NCBI GenBank assembly: GCA_031761875.1
Contig: CP134492.1
Coordinates: 2,480,001-2,544,000, forward strand
Length of the DNA: 64,000 nucleotides
Reading direction: 5' to 3'
DNA from: Bacillaceae bacterium IKA-2
GTDB taxonomy: Bacteria; Bacillota; Bacilli; Bacillales; Anaerobacillaceae
The translations under genes and the position numbers were made by a program. Of this stretch, positions 9,093 to 18,600 are shown piece after piece; the first letter of the stretch is position 1, and the number at the start of each line of letters is the position of its first letter. A model generated the notes under the pieces. The model ran no database searches and was not told the DNA's origin. It was given only the letters and a program-made list of their open reading frames with translations.

Positions 9093-10098
9093 TTTCTCTC
9101 GCTATCTGACAGGATTTCTTACAAAATACCTGCCAGGAGAAATGGGGTTCAGTATAAATACGATTGCCTCTTATAGAGACACATTTGTACTTTTCCTTAC
9201 ATTTATCAAGGATAAAAAAGGAATAAAAACAAATTCTCTGACGCTGGGCATGATTAATAAGGAAATGGTTATTCACTTTCTTGACTGGATAGAAACAGAG
9301 CGTGGCTGTAGTACAGCCACAAGGAACGTCCGCCTTGCGGCATTACACTCTTTCTTCCAATATCTCCAGTATCAGAGCCCCGATAATCTTTTGGAATGGC
9401 AGAGAATCCTTGGAATCCGGGTTAAGAAAACAGAAACAAAATCAATCAGTTACCTAACGCTTAATGGGATCAGACTACTTTTGGAAATGCCTGATCAGTC
9501 AACTAAAATAGGACGAAGAGATCTTGCTCTTTTGTCAATTATGTATGAAAGCGGTGGAAGAGTACAGGAAATCATTGACCTCACTCCGTCACAAGTACGT
9601 TTTGACAGACCATGTACTGTAAAGTTAATTGGTAAGGGGAATAAAGCCCGGATAGTCCCTCTGATGGATGCTCCGTTAGATTTATTAAATCGATATATGG
9701 ATGAGCAGGGGCTGTTAAGTTTGTCAGCAAACATGTACCCATTGTTCTGTAACAAAAGAGGAGAAAAACTGACCCGGGCAGGGGTGAATTACATACTAGA
9801 TAAATATGCACGCAAGGCTCGTATTAAAGATCAAATATTAATCCCAGAACGATTTAGCTGTCATTGTCTGAGACATTCAAAAGCTATGCACTTACTCCAA
9901 GCAGGAGTTAATCTCATATACATCCGTGATATACTAGGTCACCGTTCTGTCCAAACAACTGAAATTTACGCTAAGGTAGATTCAAAACAAAAAAGAGAAG
10001 CAATTGAAAAAGCATATACAGATGTTGTACCAAAAGGTGCACCTTCTTGGCAAAAAAGTGGAGATTTATTGGAATGGCTAAAAAGATTTGATAAATAA
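9079..10098 (+). CDS. tyrosine recombinase C of the RIT element
   Basis: 339 residues from ATG 9079 (CCGGAGGT upstream), overlapping B by 14 bp. It has R in YESGGRVQEI, the HCLRHSK box, ILGHRS and Tyr in TEIYAKVD. All catalytic residues are retained. About 60 bp after its stop the right terminal region begins, with no further gene. The C-terminal tail (after residue 310) is rich in Lys/Trp and might contact the other two recombinases. Confidence 0.9.
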   Translation: MKPTDFSRYLTGFLTKYLPGEMGFSINTIASYRDTFVLFLTFIKDKKGIKTNSLTLGMINKEMVIHFLDWIETERGCSTATRNVRLAALHSFFQYLQYQSPDNLLEWQRILGIRVKKTETKSISYLTLNGIRLLLEMPDQSTKIGRRDLALLSIMYESGGRVQEIIDLTPSQVRFDRPCTVKLIGKGNKARIVPLMDAPLDLLNRYMDEQGLLSLSANMYPLFCNKRGEKLTRAGVNYILDKYARKARIKDQILIPERFSCHCLRHSKAMHLLQAGVNLIYIRDILGHRSVQTTEIYAKVDSKQKREAIEKAYTDVVPKGAPSWQKSGDLLEWLKRFDK

Positions 10099-10156
10099 AA
10101 TAGTGTTTGCGTTGCAGATAATGTAAAGTAAAACAGCGAGGGATCCTTTACTTACG

Positions 10157-10207
10157 GTTATTTAACAGCCTTACTTTACATTATCATATACTTTTCATTA
10201 CCCTTCT
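10157..10207 (-). repeat. RIT right inverted repeat
   Basis: Partner of 6726-6776. Unlike the left copy it is not at the junction: 26 more base pairs, forming a palindrome, separate it from the istA sequence. Confidence 0.85.
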
Positions 10208-10233
10208 AATGTAAAGCTTTGCATTAGAAGGGT
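10200..10233. repeat. palindrome at the RIT right junction
   Basis: Arms ACCCTTCTAATG and CATTAGAAGGGT with a 10-nt centre (TAAAGCTTTG, itself symmetric). It contains an inverted and a direct copy of the AGAAGGGT core. Probably part of the recombination site. Confidence 0.7.
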
Positions 10234-10914
10234 CATGTGGAGGGCAGCGTGAAGATAATTAGGAACAAAGCATTTGCGTTAACTTATAAGTTTAAGACAT
10301 TCGATGATGCACGTGAATACTTGAATACTATATTGATAGAACTCAATAAAGACAGCACTATTTCTGAAGAAATAAAACATCTTCAACCTACAAAACCAAA
10401 GCTTGATCTTGCAACAGTTACAGTGCAAAAACCAAATAAATATAGTTTTGTACGAGTTGATAACAACCACTATTCAGTACCGGAGTATCTTGTAGGACGC
10501 TTAATAACAATCAAGAAATATTACGACACAATAGGCTTTTATTCAAACAACATACTCGTTTGTGAACACAAAAAAATAGATGGTACTAACGAGATAAGTA
10601 TTAAAATTAAACATTACTTAAACTCATTAAACAAAAAACCAGGTGCAATCAAGAACTCCCACGCTCTAAAAAGCATACCAAGGTTAAAAGCCATCTATGA
10701 TACTAATTTTAGCAGAAACAAGAAAAAATTCATAGAGATCATTCAAGAAAATGATGATAAACCAATCGAAGAAATACTATTGATTCTAGAAACATACAAT
10801 AAATCTCATATCGATATTATTCCATCTATGCACATAGATAAAACTGCACTTAGCAACATCGCTACAAGGCAAGTATCTAGATATAACGAATTATGTTTCT
10901 CGGAGGTGGAATAA
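10234..10914 (+). pseudogene. istA: istA transposase, 3' part
   Basis: Continues istA in frame after the RIT element (HVEGSVKIIRNKAF). It holds the rest of the catalytic domain, the TFDDAREYLN region after the last acidic residue, and the C-terminal DNA-contact domain. Its own GTG at 10237 is unlikely to be used, as no ribosome binding site precedes it. The end meets istB directly: the TAA is followed at once by the istB ATG. Confidence 0.88.
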
Positions 10915-11661
10915 ATGCAAATACAAGAAATGGCCCATATACTAAAATTACCCTATATAAAAACCAATTATCAAATGCTTCTTGATGAAGCAAACCATAC
11001 AAACATGACCCACCGAGAGCTGATAAGTCGTCTACTCGAAAGAGAATTAGAACTAAGGCTTGAGAATGGTTTAAAACATAGACTCAGAAGGGCTAAATTC
11101 CCTCTTAACAAGTACTTAGAAGACTTCGACAAGAGTAAGTACCATAAGAAATTTATACCGAAATTCGAAGAACTAGAAACGTTGCAGTTCATTGAAAATA
11201 AAGAAAATATAATCTTAATAGGATCTCCTGGCTGCGGGAAATCACATTATAGTATTGGGCTTGGTATTAAGGCGTGTTTGGAAGGCAAAAGTGTATTGTT
11301 TATCTCTGTACCTAACTTAATAATAGAGTTAAAAGAAGCAATGAGTGAAAGCAAACTATCGCAATATAAAACCAAATTTGAAAAGTACAGTCTTGTCGTT
11401 TTAGATGAACTGGGATACGTATCATTTGACAAAATTGGTTGTGAAATACTATTTAATTTATTATCAAATAGAAACGATAAAGGATCAATAATCATAACAA
11501 CAAACTTGGCTTTTGATCGCTGGGAAGAGATTTTTAAAGACCCGATGCTTACTGGTGCAATTGTAGATAGACTTGCTCACAAATCACATATCTTAGATAT
11601 TTCACGAGAAGTAAGTCACCGATTTGAAGAGACAATGTCATGGCTAAAACCAACTAAATAA
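10915..11661 (+). CDS. istB: IstB, IS21 transposition helper ATPase
   Basis: 248 residues, AAA+ ATPase of the IstB/DnaC type: N-terminal helical part (1-90), Walker A IGSPGCGKS (about 101-109), Walker B LVVLDELGY, sensor Thr/Asn in IITTNLAFDRW and Arg finger region GAIVDRLAH. It activates IstA at the target. SD CGGAGGTGG ends 8 nt before the ATG. The gene is intact, but without a continuous istA it cannot act here. It might serve other IS21 copies. Confidence 0.92.
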   Translation: MQIQEMAHILKLPYIKTNYQMLLDEANHTNMTHRELISRLLERELELRLENGLKHRLRRAKFPLNKYLEDFDKSKYHKKFIPKFEELETLQFIENKENIILIGSPGCGKSHYSIGLGIKACLEGKSVLFISVPNLIIELKEAMSESKLSQYKTKFEKYSLVVLDELGYVSFDKIGCEILFNLLSNRNDKGSIIITTNLAFDRWEEIFKDPMLTGAIVDRLAHKSHILDISREVSHRFEETMSWLKPTK

Positions 11662-11712
11662 GTGGACCTTTTTTCAACTGATTCGTGGACCGCTTTTGAG
11701 TTGACAAATACA

Positions 11713-11871
11713 ACATATCGGGCCGCCCAAGACGTTTGGCACTTATTACATGATATTTCACGTTTACAACACTCCTTCCACTAAACTGCTTCATCATATT
11801 TATGAACTCTTCACAAAATCTTCTAAAATGAATAGCTTTGCTGCGTAACGGCTGCTTGTTTTAAATAGTGA
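11713..11871 (-). pseudogene. 5' part of the gene split by the IS21 element
   Basis: The minus-strand frame codes for about 50 residues (...QPLRSKAIHFRRF, NVKYHVISAKRLGRPDM) and continues in frame into 5629-5821 once the IS and one ACATA are removed. A TAA at its upstream end shows that the start was already lost, so the gene was probably decaying before the insertion. Family not recognised. Confidence 0.5.
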
Positions 11872-12046
11872 TTACTACATTAAAAGTGTAACACTTCTAT
11901 ATATGTTTTTTTACCAGCTATTGCAACAATAGCTACCTACCCTTTAATTGAACAACATTAAAATAACAATTGAATCGATTTTAAGTTCCGGTTCGGGCAA
12001 TTGGATAGCATATACTAAAGTTATCATGTTTCCATAACCACGTCAC

Positions 12047-13236
12047 TTATTTTACTGGGATTACAATCTCATTAAATCTATTTCTCGCCTTGGTTTGAAA
12101 TTCCTCAAATTCTTCAAAATCAAACTCTTGATTATGCTCTATGAAGAAATTATCCCCTCCTACATTTATATTACTTATAAACGCATTGTCTATAGGAAAG
12201 TTTAATACAGGCATATTCCGATTTCGTAACTCCAAATATTTCTCCGAAGATAAACCCAAACCTTCCCTAACTGACTTCGTATTTGTAAAAAAACTCTATA
12301 GTGAAGTCAGAGGGCATAATCCTTGTGACCTTTTCCGACATCATGGCTATTACAACTGCTTGTATTTCTGTATTTTTTAGTATATGAGCCTGTGATAAAA
12401 TTCCATCTACTTTTCGTTTATCAATATATCTACTTTTCGTAACATCTAAAACCGCAGGTAGTCTTTTTTCAAATTTTATAAAATAGTCATAAGCATCTTT
12501 ATAAATATTTGTTCATTTATATTTCTCTATGTTTTTGATGCCAACGTATTTTTCAATAAATTCGCTTGAAAAAGCATCTGACATAAATACCTCTGTTCGT
12601 GAATAGATTTCTTCATCCATTAATAATACAGGTAAAGGATCAATACACAGTCTGAATACTGTTATTGTACTGATACATCGTTCTAAGAAAAACTCAAACT
12701 CTTCAATGATAGGAGTTTGATTTCTTTCTTTATTAAAAAATGGTTTCTAGAAACATAAAAAGTATTAAATCCTTGCTTATGAACATATTTATTGAGGTGT
12801 TTCTTTGTTCGTTCCATTTCATCAAAGTAATCGGTCATTATTTCTTTTACATCCGAAAATATTGCCATTTGCTTTTCTAATAATTCAATCATAGCCTTAT
12901 ACATCGGAAATCTGCTCTTTTCCTTCCATTTTAGGAGTTCTTTTTCTCTTTTATCTCCTTCAAGATCCGATAAATAGACCATTATAAGTGCGGTTTCAAG
13001 TGATTGTCTTAAAGAGTAATAAGCGCTATCAAAATATCCTTTTTCAAATAATGATATAGCATTTGTAATTAATTGCACCGATTCCATAAAAAAAGTATTA
13101 GCTATTTGAAAAATATTAACCCTACTTACAAAGCTATTTTAAACTGAAACAAATCAAAAAAATAATCTTTTTTACTTGGTATTTCTAGGGGTATTAAATT
13201 TCTTTTTTCTTGTTGTTCAAAAAAGTTAAATTCCAT
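12047..13236 (-). pseudogene. decayed gene of about 390 codons, HEPN-like N-terminal half
   Basis: Opens at ATG 13236 behind GAGGGGATCT (MEFNFFEQQEKRNLIPLEIP). A frameshift near 13125 leads to the longest open part (12683-13087), with LFEKGYFDSAYYSLRQSLE. A second frameshift near 12740 leads to TPIIEEFEFFLERCISTI, then an internal TGA near 12510 and further shifts to a stop at 12047. The helical SAYYSLRQSLE...KKHLNKYVH pattern resembles HEPN-type proteins common in abortive-infection systems. That is only a fold-level impression. Confidence 0.6.
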
Positions 13237-13396
13237 CTTTTAGATCCCCTCAATGATTAAATCATTAATAGTAGTAGACCGTTTTTTAGAGCTGAAACAG
13301 TCAATTCTCCTATTTTATTGTAGTTTTAAAATAAAGCTTGATCATTTTCTACTTGTGCTGCTCCACAATAGCCATAACTACATCAAATACCCTGGT

Positions 13397-14668
13397 TTAC
13401 CTCAACTTTTTAATTTCCTTATTTAGAGTAATCGTATGAGGGAAAAACGCAGAAACATAGTGATTAGAAATATATTGTTCATTATCTTCTCCATTATTAA
13501 TCTCTATGGCTAAATTATCTATATCACCCAATGCATCTGTAAGATCCTCATGTAAGGTTTTACATTCAAAAGGTGGAAGTATATCGCTTAGTAATAAGTA
13601 TTTGCTGGTATAGTCTTTATGTTTCTCACTAATGCGATTATAGAAATTTGATTTATCTTCCTCCAGAAAATATACTCTAAGAATTTTAAGCTCTTCAAGA
13701 GTGAAGGAAATAGTATTTAGTACTTGTTTTAAATAATCATTTTTAGAAGTTGTATTTCTTATTAAGTATTCATTTAATGGTCTGTTATGTTCCCAGCTCA
13801 CTTTTATATTTTCTTGTATCAGTTGTGTTTTATCACTATCTTTCAGTAACAAAGGAGAATTTTCTTCTCCTTTCACCCATTCAGTTCTGCAAAATGGAAG
13901 TCCATATTCAAATTGAATTAGGTCATCATAGAAATAAAGCCAGATATAATCAGGTTCAGAGAAGTTTTCTTTACCTTCCCAGACTCCTCTATCATAATAA
14001 TTATCCATAATCTTTTGATTAATTTTCTTAATGAGTTCTATCATTGAGTCCCTTGAGGTGGCAAAAGAGCGTTCTATGTAGATTTTAGAGCTTATCCTTT
14101 TATGTAAAGTATTAGAAGAATCTTTCTCTTCTAATATTGTAAAGTAATATTCGCTAGTGTCTCTCTTCCTAAATTGTTGAATCATATTAATTCCCGTATC
14201 AGATATGTTCTTTAACTCACTATAAAATTTCTCTTCTCCTAAAACTTCATTGCCTAAAGGTATATGAATAGTAACTTTTGAAGTGTTTCCTCGCCAACTA
14301 GCGTTAAAGTTATCTAAGGTTTGAGAAATATATTGTTGAGTCCATAACCAAAAGCTTCTATTTTGGTCAACATCGTAAACAACTAAAATAGTTGGAATAT
14401 CACATACATCACAAAAGTTAAGAAACTTTACTGGTGCACTAAATGTTACTGAGTTTTCTTTATAATCTAGATTAGTAGTGGCTTTTAATTGTACCTTAAT
14501 GATTTTGGCAGTAGTTTCCCCTTCCACAGAGAAAACCTCTATCTCACCATCAATATCATTATCCTTCTCTTGCCTTCTGTACTTCCAGCCATAGTCCTCA
14601 ATAACACCTTCAAAAAATCTAATAGACTTACCCTCATTTATATTGTTTTGAACATTCAAAGACCTCAT
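13397..14668 (-). CDS. DUF4365-type protein, predicted PD-(D/E)xK nuclease
   Basis: 423 residues. The first 110 residues show the DUF4365 arrangement: FFEGVIEDYGW, DNDIDGEIEV (about 36-45) and KVQLKAT (58-64). These give the D...E...QxK set of a PD-(D/E)xK nuclease, followed by TILVVYDVDQNRSFWLW, typical for the family. The C-terminal 280 residues are helical and unassigned. DUF4365 proteins are frequent in defence islands, often beside other nucleases. It is a single gene here, divergent from the serine recombinase at 14881. The nuclease call rests on motif and family; its target is unknown. Confidence 0.7.
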   Translation of the reverse strand: MRSLNVQNNINEGKSIRFFEGVIEDYGWKYRRQEKDNDIDGEIEVFSVEGETTAKIIKVQLKATTNLDYKENSVTFSAPVKFLNFCDVCDIPTILVVYDVDQNRSFWLWTQQYISQTLDNFNASWRGNTSKVTIHIPLGNEVLGEEKFYSELKNISDTGINMIQQFRKRDTSEYYFTILEEKDSSNTLHKRISSKIYIERSFATSRDSMIELIKKINQKIMDNYYDRGVWEGKENFSEPDYIWLYFYDDLIQFEYGLPFCRTEWVKGEENSPLLLKDSDKTQLIQENIKVSWEHNRPLNEYLIRNTTSKNDYLKQVLNTISFTLEELKILRVYFLEEDKSNFYNRISEKHKDYTSKYLLLSDILPPFECKTLHEDLTDALGDIDNLAIEINNGEDNEQYISNHYVSAFFPHTITLNKEIKKLR

Positions 14669-14776
14669 CTAACCACCACCTTTCATTTAATACAATTATT
14701 TCAAATATCGCCATATTTTACAATGATTCATTCCACAATATGGCCATAGTGTTGAAGATTGTATAAATACGATGTA

Positions 14777-14807
14777 TGTTCTAACAGAGTACAGGCTGTA
14801 CGAACAA
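14777..14807. promoter_or_regulatory. inverted repeats upstream of the serine recombinase
   Basis: TGTTC...AGTAC..GTAC..GAACA forms two nested inverted repeats, 74 bp before the recombinase start. Resolvases commonly bind such sites (res) next to their genes and repress themselves there. Assignment by position and symmetry only. Confidence 0.35.
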
Positions 14808-14880
14808 ATCAAAGTGTAGTAAAATCAAGGTGTTGAAACGTTCAAACAGACTTGTTCAATGATGGGGGGTGTGGGATTTT

Positions 14881-15483
14881 ATGATTTTTGGGTATGCAAA
14901 GGTAAGCTCACAGGAACAAAATTTTGATCGCCAAGTGAAAGAGCTTGAAGCGTATGGCTGTGAAAAGATTTATACGGAGAAACAATCGGGTAAGAACTTT
15001 GACCGTCCCGTTTATAAAGAATTGAGATCAAAGCTCCGGTTCGGTGATGTGTTGGTTGTTCATGACCTCAGCCGCTTTGGCCGTAACAAGGAAGATATCC
15101 GCGATGAGTGGAAAGTACTGATGCAGGAGGAAGTTGATCTTGTTGTTTTAAACATGCCCATCTTAGACACAAGAAAATACCGTGAGTTAGAAGGAGTCGG
15201 ACAGCTTGTATCGGACCTGGTGTTAACACTACTTTCATGGATGGTTGAAGAAGAAAGAAACCGTATTCGGACAACACAACGTGAAGGAATTGAGATTGCA
15301 AAAGCAAAAGGAAAGTTTAAGGGTGGCGCAAAAAAATACCATGCTAGTGCGATGGGGAAAGATAAAGTGATCTATGATGAAATTGTTGGGATGCTAGCAT
15401 CTGGAGAGAGTGTAATGGATATACATAGACGCACGGGTGTTGCGAGGAATACAGTATATGGGATAAAGCAGGAAATCGATTAA
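14881..15483 (+). CDS. small serine recombinase (resolvase/invertase family)
   Basis: 200 residues from ATG 14881 (GGGGGGTGTGGG upstream; GTG 14869 lies inside that G-rich region). Motifs: GYAKVSSQEQNFDRQ with the catalytic Ser, DVLVVHDLSRFGRN, the long E helix WMVEEERNRIRTTQREGI and a C-terminal helix-turn-helix (SVMDIHRRTGVARNTVYGI). The usual VST is VSS here. It starts a unit between a DUF4365 gene and the PLD-like gene and may mobilise or invert cassettes there. Confidence 0.88.
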   Translation: MIFGYAKVSSQEQNFDRQVKELEAYGCEKIYTEKQSGKNFDRPVYKELRSKLRFGDVLVVHDLSRFGRNKEDIRDEWKVLMQEEVDLVVLNMPILDTRKYRELEGVGQLVSDLVLTLLSWMVEEERNRIRTTQREGIEIAKAKGKFKGGAKKYHASAMGKDKVIYDEIVGMLASGESVMDIHRRTGVARNTVYGIKQEID

Positions 15484-15540
15484 CACTTCAGACAGCTCAG
15501 AATCAGGAGTTATCAACTTATTTATCCGCAATTTAGAAAA

Positions 15541-15569
15541 GCGACTCTCTATTTTTTATAGAAAGTCGC
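15541..15569. terminator. terminator between convergent genes
   Basis: GCGACTCTCT and AGAAAGTCGC pair with one mismatch and a T run follows. It serves the recombinase on the plus strand and possibly the convergent PLD-like gene. Confidence 0.55.
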
Positions 15570-15634
15570 CTTTTAAAAATTGGAATTATTAACTAGTTTT
15601 TTTCCTTCTACCGAATTATTAGCACCCTATTTTA

Positions 15635-18600
15635 TTACTTAATTTTTATTTGAGCATTTGCGAAATCGGATAATGCAATATCTGTACTATCCGTAGTATC
15701 TTTCATTTTTTTATCCATAATATTATATAAATCAATAACTTCTAGCTTTTTGTCCTCATCAATGTCTTTGACTATTTCATATGTGATTTCTAAAAATGTT
15801 TTCAACCAAAGTCCGCGCTTTTTTGTATTGTTCCAGTTCTTAAAGTTATTATTTTTTTCAAACGGGCGACGAATTTCTCTATTACATGTATTAATTTCTC
15901 GTCGTATCTGTTTAATTATTAAACTCCAAGATTCGTCTGATAGGGTTGGTAAAATGCTAGCGCAAAGTTCAGTAAGAGCGATATCTGTTTGAGCATAAAA
16001 AGAAATATCATTATTTTTAACTTCACTAACTTTTATTTTATCCATTAATAACGAAACCCAAAATAACTTGGCTTCACCAGCAATCATTTTGTTATCATCG
16101 ACCAACTTTGTCATTAAATCACAATATATATCTTTTGCCCAACTTCCTACAGATGGTCCACATAAGCGATTTATAATCCATTCTTTTTCGTTCTTCGATA
16201 ATTTATCATGCCAGTTTTCAATAATTTGAGAAAAAATAATTTTCCTTTTGGTTTTTATTTCTTCTGACTCAAATCCATTTCTGTTCGCTTCTACACGCAA
16301 ATGATAAATCCACTCCGAATATGCTAATATACGCTCTGTTTCAGCTAATTCAATAAGATTATGTGCAGCATGATCATTAAACTGAATACTATCTTTAATA
16401 TCCAACCATAAAGCTTGAGAGCCTAATGCACGCAAAGAGGGAGTTTTCGACATTAATAAAGCCTGTATCAATTCAGAATTTGACTTAAATAAAAAATGCC
16501 TAATCAAACCATTTAACAAATAAGAGCCTGTTAGATTATGGGTTTCTTTTGTCTTGACCACTTGCCTATATGATGCATCCAAAATCTCCGCAATAAGCGA
16601 AGGCTGTATATAAAGAATAGCTAGTGTTGCATATTGAAAATGATAAAAGCCATATAAGCGATCATAATAATGCCCATCTAATATTAAATAAGCATTATAT
16701 AAAGATTTTTTATAAGAACTTTGGAGAAATTGACTATTTCGAAGTATCGCCATTTCTTGTGTTTCATTGGAATTTACCACAGGCCTTTCGCTTTGGTTTA
16801 TAAAGTAAGTTTTAATTCTTTCTACTAGCATATAACCAGTAAGTTCGCATACTTTATTTAAGTATTTTTCAGAAATACATATATTTGCTAACCAATAAGA
16901 AAAACTCTCCCATAGTATTGAAAACTGTCTATCATTTACCTCAACTAATACCTTAGAGAAGGCAAATAACTTTTGACTTACCTCTTCTTCATTTTCTATA
17001 ACAAAATGATAGTCATCAGAACTAAGTAACCCTAAACCCAACAATTTCTCTTTTATAAGTTCAAAATCTTCTGAAATAAAATCAGGGTCTTGTAACAATT
17101 CTGAGAAGAACAAACTTGTTTGAGTGAGTCTATATAACAAATCCTTGTTACTATCGTTATTAACAGTAATGGCAGGTGCTACTACCGCTTCTTTAGAATA
17201 TATTGGTATTGCCGAAGCATTATTAACAGTAGGTGGTTCTGACTTCCTTACCGCCTCTACATAAGTTCCCACTTCCTCTAATATATCAATCGGAATAGGG
17301 GTTACCAACAATGGTGCAAGCCTTGTCGCCGCCTGTAATGAATTCGATAAATGATAACCTTCTAAAATAACTCCAAATAAATCATATATTAAAATATATC
17401 TATCATGAAAATATTGGCTTTTACCACTATCATTACTGCGAATATCCCGTATATTAAGATCTAAGCGGGACAATATTAACCGAAGATTATTACATGCCTT
17501 TTTTATACGAATGGCGCGTCCTGGCTCTTGATCTTTTTCTAATCTAGCTTGATCATTGTTTGTTTGGCCTTGAATTTTATCATCCTCTGATTTAATTTGA
17601 GTACATGTAATAACTTCAAATGCAGTATTAGTTGTAGAAGAATGTGCTATCAGCTCTACACCTACTGTATCAAAGTACGGATCCATAATTGTAATCAACT
17701 TACTTTCTGAATTATTTGTCAGTGTTTGAAACCATTCAGCAAAAGTAAGTACCGCAGGTCCCTCATCACCCCAACCTTTCGGAAAAAACTTACCTTTTGA
17801 TTTTGTAGGAAATAGACGCTTTGTATAATTATTTATTCCTCTAGAAGCCGGGACCCAGGGATCGTCTATATAACCACTAATCTTTGATTGTTGATAACTT
17901 GTTTGTTTTACCTGCTCATAATGCTGCACTCGACTTTTAACTTTTTGCGAGTTTTTCAAGTCTTTTAAAGTACTAAGTCCTACACTTGCTTGTAATCCGA
18001 TTAATCCCATAGCTAGGTTCATTTCTCTCATCAAGGGGGTATTTTGTTCATACCATATATTCCATCGATTACTTTCTAAATCAGGAACCCAAATAGTTAA
18101 TTGAACACTGCTTACATGTTGATTTGCAGAAAAGCGTATACCTTTCTCAGCTTCTTTAACTTGTACTAACTCAATTTGGTCTAAGATAATTTCATGTTCG
18201 TTTCTTAATCGACATCGAATAAGTATACTATCGTTTGATAAACTTATTCCAGGTCGCAAGTATATATCAACTTCGTTAAAACCGACTTCCCTCACCATAA
18301 ATTTTTCACTTTGGTTTGATGTATCTTCTTTAACTACACAAAAGTCAATCGGTGAATCTTCTGGCTCTGATAAAGGGAATGAAAGCCATTCTATATTACC
18401 CAACCTACTACTATCACTACTATTAAATAGAAGACCTGTTTCCTTCTTCAATGTAATAATACAAAATTTTGCTAATTCATCTACGCTATCTATTGGTTTA
18501 TCAATAGTTTCTAGCTCTCCAAAGATTTGCATTTTCTCTAGGGAGAATAATGAACCACAAAAAGAAGACACATCATTAGAAGGGCTTTTTAATGGACGAA

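Larger units (their letters stand above)
6734..10233 (+). mobile_element. RIT element (three tandem tyrosine recombinases) inserted in istA
   Basis: A 3500-bp insertion with three overlapping recombinase genes in one operon and near-perfect 51-bp inverted repeats. It is bounded by an 8-bp direct repeat AGAAGGGT (6726-6733 and 10226-10233). Removing the element with one copy restores istA exactly. The gene order and the presence of three complete tyrosine recombinases match Recombinase-In-Trio elements. Tn554 differs because its TnpC is not a recombinase. Confidence 0.88.
5822..11712 (+). mobile_element. IS21-family insertion sequence, interrupted by a RIT element
   Basis: Left end TGTTTATGATACTCTAAAAG and right end ...GAGTTGACAAATACA are imperfect inverted repeats starting with TGT, as in IS21. 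A second internal repeat pair (TTGAAAAACGGTCC / TTGAAAAAAGGTCC on the reverse strand) is also present. A 5-bp direct repeat ACATA flanks it (5817-5821 and 11713-11717). It carries istA and istB in the normal order. Without the 3500-bp insertion (6734-10233) its length is 2391 bp, typical for the family. Confidence 0.88.

Noticed and set aside
6868-10098. Tn554-type element
   Set aside because: All three proteins carry the tyrosine recombinase residues, while TnpC of Tn554 does not; the trio with inverted repeats fits a RIT element.
13750-14010. Plus-strand frame inside the DUF4365 gene
   Set aside because: Antisense shadow of a real gene without start signals; the same applies to the other frames inside rho, gajA, res, mod and the helicase.
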